The position numbers and the translations under genes are program-made. The notes under the pieces are model-generated. The model did no database searches. It was not told where the DNA came from and saw only the letters and a program-made list of their open reading frames with translations. From positions 1 through 22,576 of the forward strand of contig CANRAX010000006.1 in NCBI GenBank assembly GCA_947628635.1: a stretch of 22,576 nt of DNA, given 5' to 3'. Below are positions 6,980-16,084 of this stretch, piece by piece. The first letter of the stretch is position 1. Each line of letters begins with the position of its first letter. Origin of the DNA: an uncultured Bacilli bacterium. Lineage in GTDB: Bacteria; Bacillota_I; Bacilli_A; RF39; UBA660.

Positions 6980-8178
6980 TACTTTAATTTAAAAGGCTTG
7001 TCTTTGCTTCCATCTCCACTTTTATACAAAACTTTGCTATTCAAATAAATAACAGGACGAACATAGGCAAACTCCATAGCATTACTTGAAGCCATTCTTC
7101 CATAATTGTCAATGCTATAAACTTTATCCGTATTATCTTTATTAGCCGTAGCTAACCACCAACTATAATCTTCTACCAAATAATTATAATTTTGACATGC
7201 CTCATTTGCGATACTCTTACAATTACCATCAAGACTAGCCATAATATAATCACTAGCTGTAAGTAACCCAACTTTTTGATTTTCCATAACTTGACTACAT
7301 TCAATATTTCCACTATTATCAGTATCGTTTAAACCTCTTTTACCAATACATTGATTAAAAGAAAGCAACTTCTCTTTATCAGAGCTACTAAGCATAATTT
7401 CATTTAAAGCTTTATCTGGATCAGTATACATTTTATCAATATACTCTTTAATTCTACTAGCAGTATAATTATTAATACCAGAAGTATAACCAACGGTACT
7501 ATTATAACGATTATCCCAAGCTAGAGAACTTCCTGAACTTAATTCCTTAATTAACATTATTCTATTATTAGAAGTAACCTTAACTATTCGCCATAAACCT
7601 TCATCTAACTCAACATAATTATTTACCTTTTCACCACGATAAACATAATCATTATTTATTTTATATAGACCATAACCACTTGTTGCAACTTTCTCAGTAA
7701 CTTTTTTATATAACTCTTGTGTTATAAAATCTTCTCCACAATCCAAATATGGCGTATATAAATACTCACTACCCGTTTTCTCTACTAAAGTTCTACCAGT
7801 ACATGAAACACCTTCTTTTGTGTATTCATTAAGAGGTTTCATTTTTTCAGCACTAACTAAATTATCAACTTCAATTTCAACAATACCACCATCAACTTGT
7901 GGTAATAAATCAGGATGATCTTTAAAATATGAAACCGTAGCATTTTTAATAACTTCTTCAATATCTTCATAACTATAGCTTTTTTTAATAAATAAAGAAC
8001 TCAACAAAAGAACTAACAAAATTAAAACAACAAAACCAATAACGACACCCATAAAAAGCATCATTTTTTTCTTGGCTTTATTATTTTCTTCTTTTTTCCT
8101 TAAATCTTCCAATTCTTCATCTGTAACTTCTGCTTTCGCTTTATTAGCTTTACCAACTATATTAAATTTTGAAGCCAT
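6979..8178 (-). CDS. Membrane-anchored DUF6273-like ectodomain protein
   Basis: This 399-residue protein has a charged cytosolic N-terminus (1-37), one membrane helix (about 38-64) and a large outside domain. Residues 70-150 contain a helix, a VEIEVDNL strand and a Cys pair (C126, C147) in a pattern like the C-terminal part of some pilin-like proteins. Residues 195-380 look like the DUF6273 fold seen in many Firmicute surface proteins: LWRIVK, a WWLATA motif near 340-345, then a VRPVIYLNS strand near 373-381. Four more Cys residues in the ectodomain (C277, C294, C320, C327) could form disulfides. It is the last gene of the T4SS operon, 18 nt after the VirD4 gene. A surface-exposed accessory or tip-like subunit is a reasonable guess, not a demonstrated role. 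Confidence 0.7.
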   Translation of the reverse strand: MASKFNIVGKANKAKAEVTDEELEDLRKKEENNKAKKKMMLFMGVVIGFVVLILLVLLLSSLFIKKSYSYEDIEEVIKNATVSYFKDHPDLLPQVDGGIVEIEVDNLVSAEKMKPLNEYTKEGVSCTGRTLVEKTGSEYLYTPYLDCGEDFITQELYKKVTEKVATSGYGLYKINNDYVYRGEKVNNYVELDEGLWRIVKVTSNNRIMLIKELSSGSSLAWDNRYNSTVGYTSGINNYTASRIKEYIDKMYTDPDKALNEIMLSSSDKEKLLSFNQCIGKRGLNDTDNSGNIECSQVMENQKVGLLTASDYIMASLDGNCKSIANEACQNYNYLVEDYSWWLATANKDNTDKVYSIDNYGRMASSNAMEFAYVRPVIYLNSKVLYKSGDGSKDKPFKLK

Positions 8179-8196
8179 AAAAATATCACTCCTTTA

Positions 8197-10494
8197 TTAA
8201 TTATCAAAAAAATCATCAAAAAATTCGTCATCATCATCAAAATCATCAAGACTCAAATCATTAGTTACTAAAGTATCATTAGCCTTTTCTTCTTTACTAT
8301 CATCATCTTCATCAAAAACATCATTAATACTTTCACCATTTTTTGGCTCTTCAACTTTTTCCGTCGTAATTGCAGCTTCTGCTTGTTTTTCTTCTTCTTG
8401 CTTAGCTAACTTTTCTTCAGCCTCTAATTCAGCAATTTTTGCATCAATCTTTTTAACAAGTTCATCAACATCAAAACCTAAATCATCATCACTACTGTTA
8501 TCTGCTACATGATTTCCTGCTGGTTTAACATTATTTTGCCTCAAAGGATTAGAAAAAGGTAACTCTTCATTATTCATGCCATCATGTAAAAAAGGATTTG
8601 AATTATTTGGCTGTGAAAAAATATTATTATTTCGTGTTAAAAAATCAGGTATTTTAATATCTTTATTTGATTCTGACTTAGTCATCATACCAAATGGTGG
8701 TACAAAAGGATTTGATGACATCATACCCGGAAGTTCAGCATTACCACCAGCCGAATTATCTGTTGATTCATTCATCATTTCTAGCAACTTTTTCTTCTTT
8801 TGCTCTTTTACAAATTCTTTGATATCAAAAATATGCACTTCTTGTTTTTGTCTTGTTGGATATTTCGCAATAGGATAAGACTTTCCCCAATTTAACTTAT
8901 AATTAGGTGTTCTTTTTGTTTTAAATGGTTGTTTACGCAATCTTAAAACAATACATTCATTTTCTTTCATTCTTTGCAAATCAGAAACTGTGACAAGTGG
9001 CGTTGAAGCAGTTTTATCATCTTTTTTTGATTTTTCTTCACCACACATTTTAGAAATCTCTTCTAAGGCTTTTAACTCGGTCGTTATTAAATAAATAATA
9101 TTACCACAGTTACCTCTTATAGTTTCTGCATCTTCTTTACCATAAGTAGAATCTAACTGAGCAAAATTTTGAATAATCATCGTAAAACGAATTAATCTTG
9201 AACGTGCCGCTGTAATCATAGTTGTTACATCCTTTAAAGGTGGCATATTAGCAAACTCATCAAGAATAAAGTTTGTTCTAACAGGTAACTTTCCTCCATG
9301 TCTTTGGGCAACATCAATCAAAGTTTCATAAATTTGTTTTAAAAGAATAGTTACCAATGAATGATAAGTTTTCTTTTCATCTTGAATAACAATAAACACT
9401 GCCGTTGGTTTTTCACCAATACTTTCAAGATCTATATCACTATGTGAAAGCATTTCACTTAAATTGTCACGTGAAGCAAATAATTTTACTTTTTGTTTAA
9501 AAACAGATAAAATACTTCCCTTTGTTTCGCTTGGAGCCATAATTGTACTAGAAGCATTTATTGCAGCAGCACTACCAGGATCTTTAGCATTAAAATATTC
9601 TTTAATATAAGTAGAACCACCAAATTTTTCTTCACCAACTGTAGTCATTACAGAAATACTATTAATATTAATTTCTTCAGGTTTAGCATCTTCAAACAAT
9701 CCTAAAGCTACTCCTGAAAAATAATCAGCTGATGTTTTTTCCCAGAAAGGATCAGCATTTTTATTAGAGTCATCATACAAAATGTTCAAAGCCAAATCAT
9801 CTAATAATTCAATAGCCTTATCTTGATTACCGGCTTTATACATCTCATATGGTAGAGTCATAGGATTCCAAGAATTACCATTTTGAGGATCACGGAAATT
9901 TAAAAGTAATATTTGATAACCTTTATCGCGAAGCATCTCACCCGTCTTTTCATAAATTTCTCCCTTAGGATCTGTTATAATCATAGACTCTTTAGCTTTA
10001 GCCAAACTATTTACTTGTGGAAAGACAACTGTTTGCGTTTTACCAGAACCAGTAGCACCGATAACTAACGTATGATATTCACTGTTATCAACCCACATTT
10101 CTTTTTCATTAAGAATTATTGGAACTCCTGCACTTTTACTAAAACCATCACCAATTAAAACAGGATCCAAAACTTCTTTAATTTCCTTATCCTTTGCCCA
10201 TCTAGAATAACCTTTATCTTTTTTATCAGTTGTAATACCAAATCCTTTTTCTCTTTCAAAGAAAATAGAACTTACACTTACACATAAACCAATTAAAACC
10301 AAAATATAAATTATAATAGTTGAAGAAATATATTCTCCAGAAAAAGCTGGTAAGGGATTTAATCCAGACAATTGTCCCTCATTTGCAAACATTGAAACAT
10401 TAGCAACACCTATTGCTACTATATATAATAAAAATATAGCAAACATAAAAAACATTAACAAATCTTCTGGATCTGCCCGGAATTTAAATTTCAT
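8197..10494 (-). CDS. virD4: VirD4/TraG-type coupling ATPase
   Basis: This 765-residue type IV coupling protein binds substrate (DNA-protein or protein) and feeds it to the T4SS channel using ATP. It has two N-terminal membrane helices (about 12-32 and 57-78), Walker A GATGSGKT (146-153), ITDPKGE (173-179), and Walker B FILDEFANMPP (409-419) followed by the TraG-type motif ITAARSRLIRFTMIIQNFAQL. The core ends near residue 560. The rest (about 200 residues) is a low-complexity Asn/Pro-rich stretch, a coiled coil (about 675-710), and a highly acidic tail full of Asp and Phe. This extension is longer than in typical VirD4 and may be a substrate-docking region. The gene has its own promoter directly after the upstream gene. 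Confidence 0.95.
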   Translation of the reverse strand: MKFKFRADPEDLLMFFMFAIFLLYIVAIGVANVSMFANEGQLSGLNPLPAFSGEYISSTIIIYILVLIGLCVSVSSIFFEREKGFGITTDKKDKGYSRWAKDKEIKEVLDPVLIGDGFSKSAGVPIILNEKEMWVDNSEYHTLVIGATGSGKTQTVVFPQVNSLAKAKESMIITDPKGEIYEKTGEMLRDKGYQILLLNFRDPQNGNSWNPMTLPYEMYKAGNQDKAIELLDDLALNILYDDSNKNADPFWEKTSADYFSGVALGLFEDAKPEEININSISVMTTVGEEKFGGSTYIKEYFNAKDPGSAAAINASSTIMAPSETKGSILSVFKQKVKLFASRDNLSEMLSHSDIDLESIGEKPTAVFIVIQDEKKTYHSLVTILLKQIYETLIDVAQRHGGKLPVRTNFILDEFANMPPLKDVTTMITAARSRLIRFTMIIQNFAQLDSTYGKEDAETIRGNCGNIIYLITTELKALEEISKMCGEEKSKKDDKTASTPLVTVSDLQRMKENECIVLRLRKQPFKTKRTPNYKLNWGKSYPIAKYPTRQKQEVHIFDIKEFVKEQKKKKLLEMMNESTDNSAGGNAELPGMMSSNPFVPPFGMMTKSESNKDIKIPDFLTRNNNIFSQPNNSNPFLHDGMNNEELPFSNPLRQNNVKPAGNHVADNSSDDDLGFDVDELVKKIDAKIAELEAEEKLAKQEEEKQAEAAITTEKVEEPKNGESINDVFDEDDDSKEEKANDTLVTNDLSLDDFDDDDEFFDDFFDN

Positions 10495-10518
10495 AGTACG
10501 TCTTCCCTTTCATACATT

Positions 10519-10547
10519 ATTATAACTTAAAATATAAAAACTGTCTA
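10519..10547 (-). promoter_or_regulatory. Internal sigma-A promoter before virD4
   Basis: TAGACA (10547-10542) and TATAAT (10524-10519) are 17 bp apart, directly after the stop codon at 10548. The SD AAGGGAAG of virD4 lies downstream. It would let virD4 and the DUF6273-like gene be expressed separately from the rest of the locus. Confidence 0.7.
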
Positions 10548-11330
10548 TTATTGGTTTGAAATAATTATTTTAAATCCATCTTCTGAAAATTTATATAGCA
10601 TATTAACCTCTTCTTTAATACTATATCTACCACAGCTAAGAATCATTTCATAATTTTTATCATTATCAATATCTAAAAAATAATTAAAATAAGGTTTACA
10701 TTCTTTATAATTTTGTTTATTTTCTGAAATATCATTATATATATAATAAATAAAATCATCTTTAACCATAAACACAATAGAAAATAAAACATCTGGAATA
10801 AAATCATCTGCAAAAGCATTACTAATTAGATAAAAATCTTCTCCTATTCCATCATTATCAATATCCACTGTAGTCTTTGTACTTGTAGTAAATTTGACTG
10901 ATTCATTTAAATCATTATCTTTTAAAACTTCATTAACATATTTTAAATCATCAATATTTGCTTCTTCAAAATCTAAAACATTAATATCATAATTAGCTCT
11001 ATAAGCCAAAAATTTTCCCGTAAAAGGTACTGCTTTTTTATTATTATCAAAAACATACCATTTGTCATCATGCCAAACATAGTTCTCGCCTAAATTTTCA
11101 TTATCAACATAAACATTAAATTTTTGCCAATTAAGTTTATCCACAGAACTTTTTTGTGTTATATTTAGCCATTTTTTTCCTGAAAAAGACCAAATAGTAT
11201 TATCTCCAACCATAATAGTAGTTGTATAGCTTTCTTTTTTCACATTATCTTTACCCCATATTAGATAAAGCACCAAAAAATAAATTACTAAAATGATTAT
11301 AATAATTATATAAGTTCTTTTTTTTCTCAT
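10548..11330 (-). CDS. Membrane-anchored protein with two Asp-rich (FG-GAP-like) loops
   Basis: I do not recognise a family for this 260-residue protein. It has a basic N-terminus and one Ile/Leu-rich membrane helix (about residues 6-25), so most of it lies outside the membrane. Two loops of the type D-x-D-x-D-G appear, DIDNDGIGED (156-165) and DIDNDKNYE (220-228), each followed by a hydrophobic strand. That spacing is like FG-GAP/VCBS or dockerin calcium loops. Repeated W-x-x motifs (WSFSGKKW near 47, WHDDKWYVF near 86) suggest a beta-rich domain. SD AAGGAG overlaps the stop of the SpoIID/C39 gene, giving tight coupling in the T4SS operon. A calcium-stabilised extracellular accessory subunit is an inference. 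Confidence 0.65.
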   Translation of the reverse strand: MRKKRTYIIIIIILVIYFLVLYLIWGKDNVKKESYTTTIMVGDNTIWSFSGKKWLNITQKSSVDKLNWQKFNVYVDNENLGENYVWHDDKWYVFDNNKKAVPFTGKFLAYRANYDINVLDFEEANIDDLKYVNEVLKDNDLNESVKFTTSTKTTVDIDNDGIGEDFYLISNAFADDFIPDVLFSIVFMVKDDFIYYIYNDISENKQNYKECKPYFNYFLDIDNDKNYEMILSCGRYSIKEEVNMLYKFSEDGFKIIISNQ

Positions 11331-11339
11331 AATTTCTCC

Positions 11340-13721
11340 TTAATTAACCATATAATAAGCAAATTGACTGGTATTTTTCCAAGAATATTGTCCCCACATA
11401 TCAGTAGATTCACTACCGGGATCCATCATTAAAATAGTATTATTTGAAATTTCATCTATTGCTACCCAGTGTTGACCTGTTGAACCTTTAACCTCTGCTA
11501 CAACATAAAATCCACTTTCTAATAAACCTTTTAATCTATTTAGCTTTTCTTTTTTACTTAATCCTGAAACATTAATTTTGCCTTGAAAACTAAATGATGG
11601 AGCGATTTTTTGTGCACTTGCCCAAATAAAGTTAGCACCTGAAAAACCACCACTACTATTCAAAGCTTCGACAAAAGTACCAGGATTAAAATCGCTAATT
11701 GTTGTATCCACCCCACTCTTAGCAATTAACATTGAAACTGAAGTAACTAAGCAACCTGCACTTTTAATTGTTTCACTACTATTACCTAAAGAAATATCAA
11801 CCCATGGTCCTTTATATTGCTTCCAACTAGCAAAAGGTCCACTAGAAGCACTACCACCACAAGAAGAATCTCCATTATTACAACTAGCTTTTTCAATACC
11901 AGTAGCACCTGAACCTCCATATATTTGCATTAAAATTTGTTTATAATTTAAATTACTATCTGTAGCTAACTCATTCATTTGAGATTGAATATCATGACCA
12001 AATCCAGCATAAAAAACATTTCCTTGATTGTTAACCAAATATTCACCTTGTACTTCCGCAGCTAATGCCCTTAAACGATGATCAGCACCTATAGGTGGCA
12101 TAGTACGCACAGCTCCAGGAATAATTCCACTTCTAACAATGCCTCCCTGACCATCACCACCGCCCATATAAGAGCAGCCTTCATCAGCATTACAAAATAC
12201 CTGATCCGATACACAAGAAGCTATTTGTAATATCCATTGCCCATTTTCCTCTTCTAATTTTTTACCATTAGCATTTCCAACAGATATAGGTCTAGATAAA
12301 GCATAACTTCTAGCAGCCACCATTTGAGCTTTTATTGCTTCATCATCATAAGTCATATAAACTTCGCCATAGGCAACACCCATAATATAGTCCTCAAAAG
12401 GAACTAAAGGCTGATCAATTGGTGTATTATCATTACCATTACCATAAGCTCCTCCACATTCCATTAGACGAACCATTAAATTGGAGACATTCATATTCTT
12501 AGTTACATTACCAGAACTTGGTATATAAAAACCTTTTATATCATAAATACAACTTCCAATAGATGCACAAGTTGAACTTCCTGACTCTTTTCCTATAAAA
12601 CTATAATATTTTTCAATATAATCAAAAATATCCTCAACAATTTGTTCTCTTTCATTATCAGTAGTTTTTGGAGCATATTTTGGAATCAAGTAATTTACCA
12701 AATTATCTCGAAAAACATCTTCACTGTAAGTATTGCCCATAAACATACAATCAGCTATATCTTCAATTACTTCTGTTGTCATATCTTCATAAGTATATTC
12801 TGTATATTTTGAAAACAAAATATTATAAACAGCTACAATTTTTAATACATCAACAGTTTTACCCATTGATTGATAATCTAATTTTACTTCATTAATCCTA
12901 TCATAAAAAGCCTGTGCTTTCTCATCCTGAACTGTATACTCAATATCACCTATCTCACCACCAGAAGTAAATATGGCACCAATAGCGTCAATAAAATTTC
13001 CAAATAACGCATTAATACTACCAACAACAACTAAAATAATTATTATAATAACAAAAACAGGAGATAATAAAAGAGTAACCTTCAAAATAAGAGAACGCAT
13101 TAATTTTCCCGATAGTTCAACTCTTTTTTTATTTTTTTTAGCTCTTTCATTTTCTTCAGAATCTCTTAAAGCCTCTCTGGAAAAATCATTCTTAACACTT
13201 GGACCTAAACCCGCAATTTTAGGTGATTCATTAGCCACATCTTCACTATTACTTACAGGAATTGAAGGCAGAGAACTATTATTTTCTTCCCCTTCTCCTT
13301 TTACATTAGAATCACTAATACCTACACCAGCATCATTGTAATTATTATGACTTTTATTTAAACCCTTAATAGAAGAATCATCTTTACCTAAAACTCCTGA
13401 ATCATCTAATTTTTTAGCCGTTTTTCCCATACCTGGAATATTATTTAATACCTTACCACCTTGATTAATTAGCTTTTGTCCCGCTTTAGTTTTAGATGCT
13501 AAATCAGCAGCTTTTTTACCTACTGGTCCACCAAAATAAGAGCCAGCCGTTTCTGCCGCTCTTTTAACCGCTTTAGCTGATGCCTTTTCTCTGTTTTGCC
13601 TCTCACGATCTTTTGTAGAAGGAAGGCTTATGCCATTATTAGTATTATTAGCATTATTAGCATTAGTATTATTCATATTACCATTATTATTTTGATTATT
13701 ATTTCTACTTTCATATGGCAT
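11340..13721 (-). CDS. Bifunctional wall hydrolase: membrane anchor, SpoIID domain, C39-like peptidase
   Basis: This 793-residue protein starts with an Asn-rich low-complexity cytosolic segment (1-35) and further charged, Gly/Lys-rich sequence to 205. One strong membrane helix (about 212-236) is followed by an external helical region (260-375). A SpoIID/LytB-type domain spans about 440-605: DYIMGVAYGEV (putative catalytic Glu453), EAIKAQMVAARSYAL, a Cys-containing SDQVFC segment, and FGHDIQSQM, matching the GHGxGMSQ signature in a degenerate form. SpoIID is a peptidoglycan lytic transglycosylase. The C-terminal domain (628-793) resembles C39-like cysteine peptidases, with Cys657 (AGCLVTS), His751 (QHWVAI) and Asp767 (MMDPG). 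In Gram-positive T4SS this slot holds a VirB1-like hydrolase, usually SLT plus CHAP or NlpC/P60. It would open the wall for the channel. Confidence 0.85.
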   Translation of the reverse strand: MPYESRNNNQNNNGNMNNTNANNANNTNNGISLPSTKDRERQNREKASAKAVKRAAETAGSYFGGPVGKKAADLASKTKAGQKLINQGGKVLNNIPGMGKTAKKLDDSGVLGKDDSSIKGLNKSHNNYNDAGVGISDSNVKGEGEENNSSLPSIPVSNSEDVANESPKIAGLGPSVKNDFSREALRDSEENERAKKNKKRVELSGKLMRSLILKVTLLLSPVFVIIIIILVVVGSINALFGNFIDAIGAIFTSGGEIGDIEYTVQDEKAQAFYDRINEVKLDYQSMGKTVDVLKIVAVYNILFSKYTEYTYEDMTTEVIEDIADCMFMGNTYSEDVFRDNLVNYLIPKYAPKTTDNEREQIVEDIFDYIEKYYSFIGKESGSSTCASIGSCIYDIKGFYIPSSGNVTKNMNVSNLMVRLMECGGAYGNGNDNTPIDQPLVPFEDYIMGVAYGEVYMTYDDEAIKAQMVAARSYALSRPISVGNANGKKLEEENGQWILQIASCVSDQVFCNADEGCSYMGGGDGQGGIVRSGIIPGAVRTMPPIGADHRLRALAAEVQGEYLVNNQGNVFYAGFGHDIQSQMNELATDSNLNYKQILMQIYGGSGATGIEKASCNNGDSSCGGSASSGPFASWKQYKGPWVDISLGNSSETIKSAGCLVTSVSMLIAKSGVDTTISDFNPGTFVEALNSSGGFSGANFIWASAQKIAPSFSFQGKINVSGLSKKEKLNRLKGLLESGFYVVAEVKGSTGQHWVAIDEISNNTILMMDPGSESTDMWGQYSWKNTSQFAYYMVN
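13635..13705 (-). repeat. Low-complexity AAT-rich tract encoding an Asn-rich N-terminus
   Basis: The minus strand repeats AAT/AAC triplets and encodes a chain of Asn with Gly, Thr and Ala at residues 6-30 of the SpoIID/C39 protein. It is inside the reading frame and could vary in length between strains by slippage. Confidence 0.6.
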
Positions 13722-13748
13722 AATACATCACCTTACTTCTTTTTTATT

Positions 13749-15539
13749 TTAAAATCCTCCACCACTACCAAAGGAATCTAACTCTTCTTGAGTAACTGCA
13801 ATATTAATTCGCATACGTCTGTTACCACAAACAAATAATGCTTCACCTTGTGAATAATGTTTTATACTTTCTTTCTCACTATCATTTAAATCTATTAATA
13901 AAGATAAATCTTCAACAGCCTGTTTTCTAAGACCCATAACTAAATAATAAGAAGAATTATCAAAAATTGCTTTACCTTGTGTAATAACTGCTTGATCTGC
14001 AAAATCACTTGGTTGTTGAGTAATTATAATTGTACCAGTATTATACTTTCGAGCTCTTCTTTGAACTTGAGCTAAGAAGTCAGCACCTAAGGCATTATTA
14101 TCTCCTAATAAAACATGTGCTTCATCAATCATTAATACTGTATCAACATTATAGTCCAAACATAATCCCCAAGCATATTTTAAAACGTTAAAGAATAAAG
14201 CATTACGAACAGTTGAATCACTATTCATTAATTCCTTAATATTAAAGACCATAAAATCACTATCTTTTCGAATAGTTGTATGACCATCAAAATAGAATTT
14301 TAATTCATTAATAATAGGACGAACCTTCAATTCAAGACGTTCCATTATATCTCTTTCTTGAGTTTGTTCAGTCATTGACATTAAACGTCCTCTAATAGTT
14401 GCATAAACATCACTGAAAGTAGGATAATCACTAGAAGTATATCTTGAAAAATCTGTATTAAAATCAATTCCAAAACGTCTATAAGTATCTTGTACAATTT
14501 CACTAAACATAGTCAAAACATCTTCTTCAATTGATGGATCATAATATTTCATAAATGCTTTTAAAAATTGTAAAGTTCTAGTTAAAACAGTATAACCTAG
14601 TCCTTGTTTAATTTCTTCTTCATCAGCATCAATTACTACTTCAAGTGGATTTATAAGACCAAATTCTCCACCTTTAGCAATATCAATAATATCGCCACCA
14701 TAAGTACGAGCAATTTCTCGATATTCATCTTCTGGGTCAATTATAACTATTTGACAACCATTTCTAATATGTGTTCTAAGCATAAGTTTCGCAGCTGTTG
14801 ACTTACCAGAACCAGATGTACCTAAAATAATCATATTAGCATTATTTCTATTATTTTCTTTTCTTATTTTATACAAAAATTGATTAAATAAAATTACTCC
14901 TCCAGAAAAATCTACTCCTAATAAAGTTGATAATCCTGGATCTTTTATACTATCGAAGATGAATGGATACATAGCTGAAATAGTAACCGATGGAATAGGT
15001 GTTCCAATTCTTTGTTCAACATCTTGAGCAGGAAATATTGGTATAATAGATTTTAATACTTTTTCTTGTTCAAAACGCAAAGAAACTGCTTTCAACTCCA
15101 TTGCATCTAAATAATTTTTGACATTTACTTTTTTTAATTCTAACTCTTCTTTTGTATCAGCAGTAATCATAATGTGCATTTGAAAATCAAAAATACGAGC
15201 TTGACTACCAGCTAACATAGAAGTAAAATACTCCAAACTTTCAGCATCTTGTCTTATTCTCTCACGTACTGTTTGATCTCTTTCATTCTGATATCTTTCT
15301 TTTAATTCAGCAACCTGTTTATTTAACATTTTAGCCATTTCTTGAAAAGGAACAGGAATATGTTTAACAACAACTTTTATGCCTGACATATTAGTTAAAG
15401 ATGATAAATAACCTGGCATAATATATTTTGGATATGATACTACCGTTAATATAGTTGCATATTTATCACTAATAACAAACTCACTAGGTGAAAAATGTAA
15501 TCCTTTAGGAGCAATTTGACTTCTTAAACTTGTACTCAT
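13749..15539 (-). CDS. virB4: VirB4 ATPase, C-terminal part (ATPase module)
   Basis: This 596-residue protein drives T4SS assembly and pilus or substrate movement at the inner membrane face. It starts within what is the middle of a normal VirB4 (APKGLHF, then a YPKYIMPGYL strand). It has a coiled segment (65-100), Walker A GTSGSGKST (240-248), IIDPEDEY (266-273), Walker B VLMIDEAHVLL (468-478), a QRRARKYN helix, and the ITQQPSDF motif (506-513). The first third of the family is supplied by the upstream gene. The two reading frames overlap by ATGA (15536-15539), so they are probably translated together by reinitiation and associate after translation. The combined length, about 778 residues, equals a normal Gram-positive VirB4. 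Confidence 0.95.
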   Translation of the reverse strand: MSTSLRSQIAPKGLHFSPSEFVISDKYATILTVVSYPKYIMPGYLSSLTNMSGIKVVVKHIPVPFQEMAKMLNKQVAELKERYQNERDQTVRERIRQDAESLEYFTSMLAGSQARIFDFQMHIMITADTKEELELKKVNVKNYLDAMELKAVSLRFEQEKVLKSIIPIFPAQDVEQRIGTPIPSVTISAMYPFIFDSIKDPGLSTLLGVDFSGGVILFNQFLYKIRKENNRNNANMIILGTSGSGKSTAAKLMLRTHIRNGCQIVIIDPEDEYREIARTYGGDIIDIAKGGEFGLINPLEVVIDADEEEIKQGLGYTVLTRTLQFLKAFMKYYDPSIEEDVLTMFSEIVQDTYRRFGIDFNTDFSRYTSSDYPTFSDVYATIRGRLMSMTEQTQERDIMERLELKVRPIINELKFYFDGHTTIRKDSDFMVFNIKELMNSDSTVRNALFFNVLKYAWGLCLDYNVDTVLMIDEAHVLLGDNNALGADFLAQVQRRARKYNTGTIIITQQPSDFADQAVITQGKAIFDNSSYYLVMGLRKQAVEDLSLLIDLNDSEKESIKHYSQGEALFVCGNRRMRINIAVTQEELDSFGSGGGF

Positions 15540-16084
15540 ACTGGCATCACCGTCCCAAACTCTGTAGAATTACCACCATTTAAGAAATTTTCAAGAACAA
15601 GCCTTAAGTCTGAATTACTTATCTGTGAAGCATTAATTCCACATTGCGCTAACCCATTTATCATCATTCTTACTCTTTTTTGTAATAAATCAACATCTTT
15701 TGTTTTAAACATAAAATAATATTCTGTATCAACAACATTATTTCTAATAAAGGTTTCACCTTTATCGATATCTTGCATAATAAGTTTTCTTACTGCTGGA
15801 GATGATGTTTCATTCAAAAGTAGTTGCATTTGTGACATATAAACTGAAATATCCACAGGTCTATCAGCTACAATCAACCAAAATTCGAAATCTAAGGTAT
15901 TATAAAAATTTCTTAAACTAATTAAAATATTATTTTGCATATCTCCATCTAAAATAAAGATATTTCTAGGAGTAATTTTAACACCACTTACTTTTTGATT
16001 ATCTTTTGTAATAATCATATTATTTTGAATACCTTTTAAAGGTAGCCAATCTTCTGTAAATCCACTACTATTTTTTTTGGACAT
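15536..16084 (-). CDS. VirB4, separate N-terminal domain
   Basis: This 182-residue protein matches the first domain of Gram-positive VirB4/TraE ATPases: EDWLPLKGI, then a strand-rich VSGVKITPRNIFIL, a helix, and the FWLIVADRPVDIS segment, without any P-loop. That domain usually contacts the membrane and the VirB3 partner. It starts at ATG 16084, overlapping the PrgI-like gene by 17 nt, and ends in TGA overlapping the next ATG by 4 nt. There is no sign of a decayed joint: the C-terminus looks complete and the next gene has its own start, so this is a clean split and not a recent frameshift. Confidence 0.85.
   Translation of the reverse strand: MSKKNSSGFTEDWLPLKGIQNNMIITKDNQKVSGVKITPRNIFILDGDMQNNILISLRNFYNTLDFEFWLIVADRPVDISVYMSQMQLLLNETSSPAVRKLIMQDIDKGETFIRNNVVDTEYYFMFKTKDVDLLQKRVRMMINGLAQCGINASQISNSDLRLVLENFLNGGNSTEFGTVMPV

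Noticed and set aside
8576..8878. Plus-strand open frame inside the VirD4 gene
   Set aside because: It lies wholly antisense to a strong coding region, has no SD and no recognisable domain; open only because of the codon use of the true gene.
12973..13341. Plus-strand open frame inside the SpoIID/C39 gene, and others at 13596-13781, 14604-14801, 17185-17511, 6120-6302 and 6304-6495
   Set aside because: All are antisense shadows of well-supported genes, without SD or domain evidence.
13635..13705. CRISPR or tandem repeat array
   Set aside because: It is an imperfect triplet tract inside a reading frame, with no spacers or repeat units of CRISPR size.
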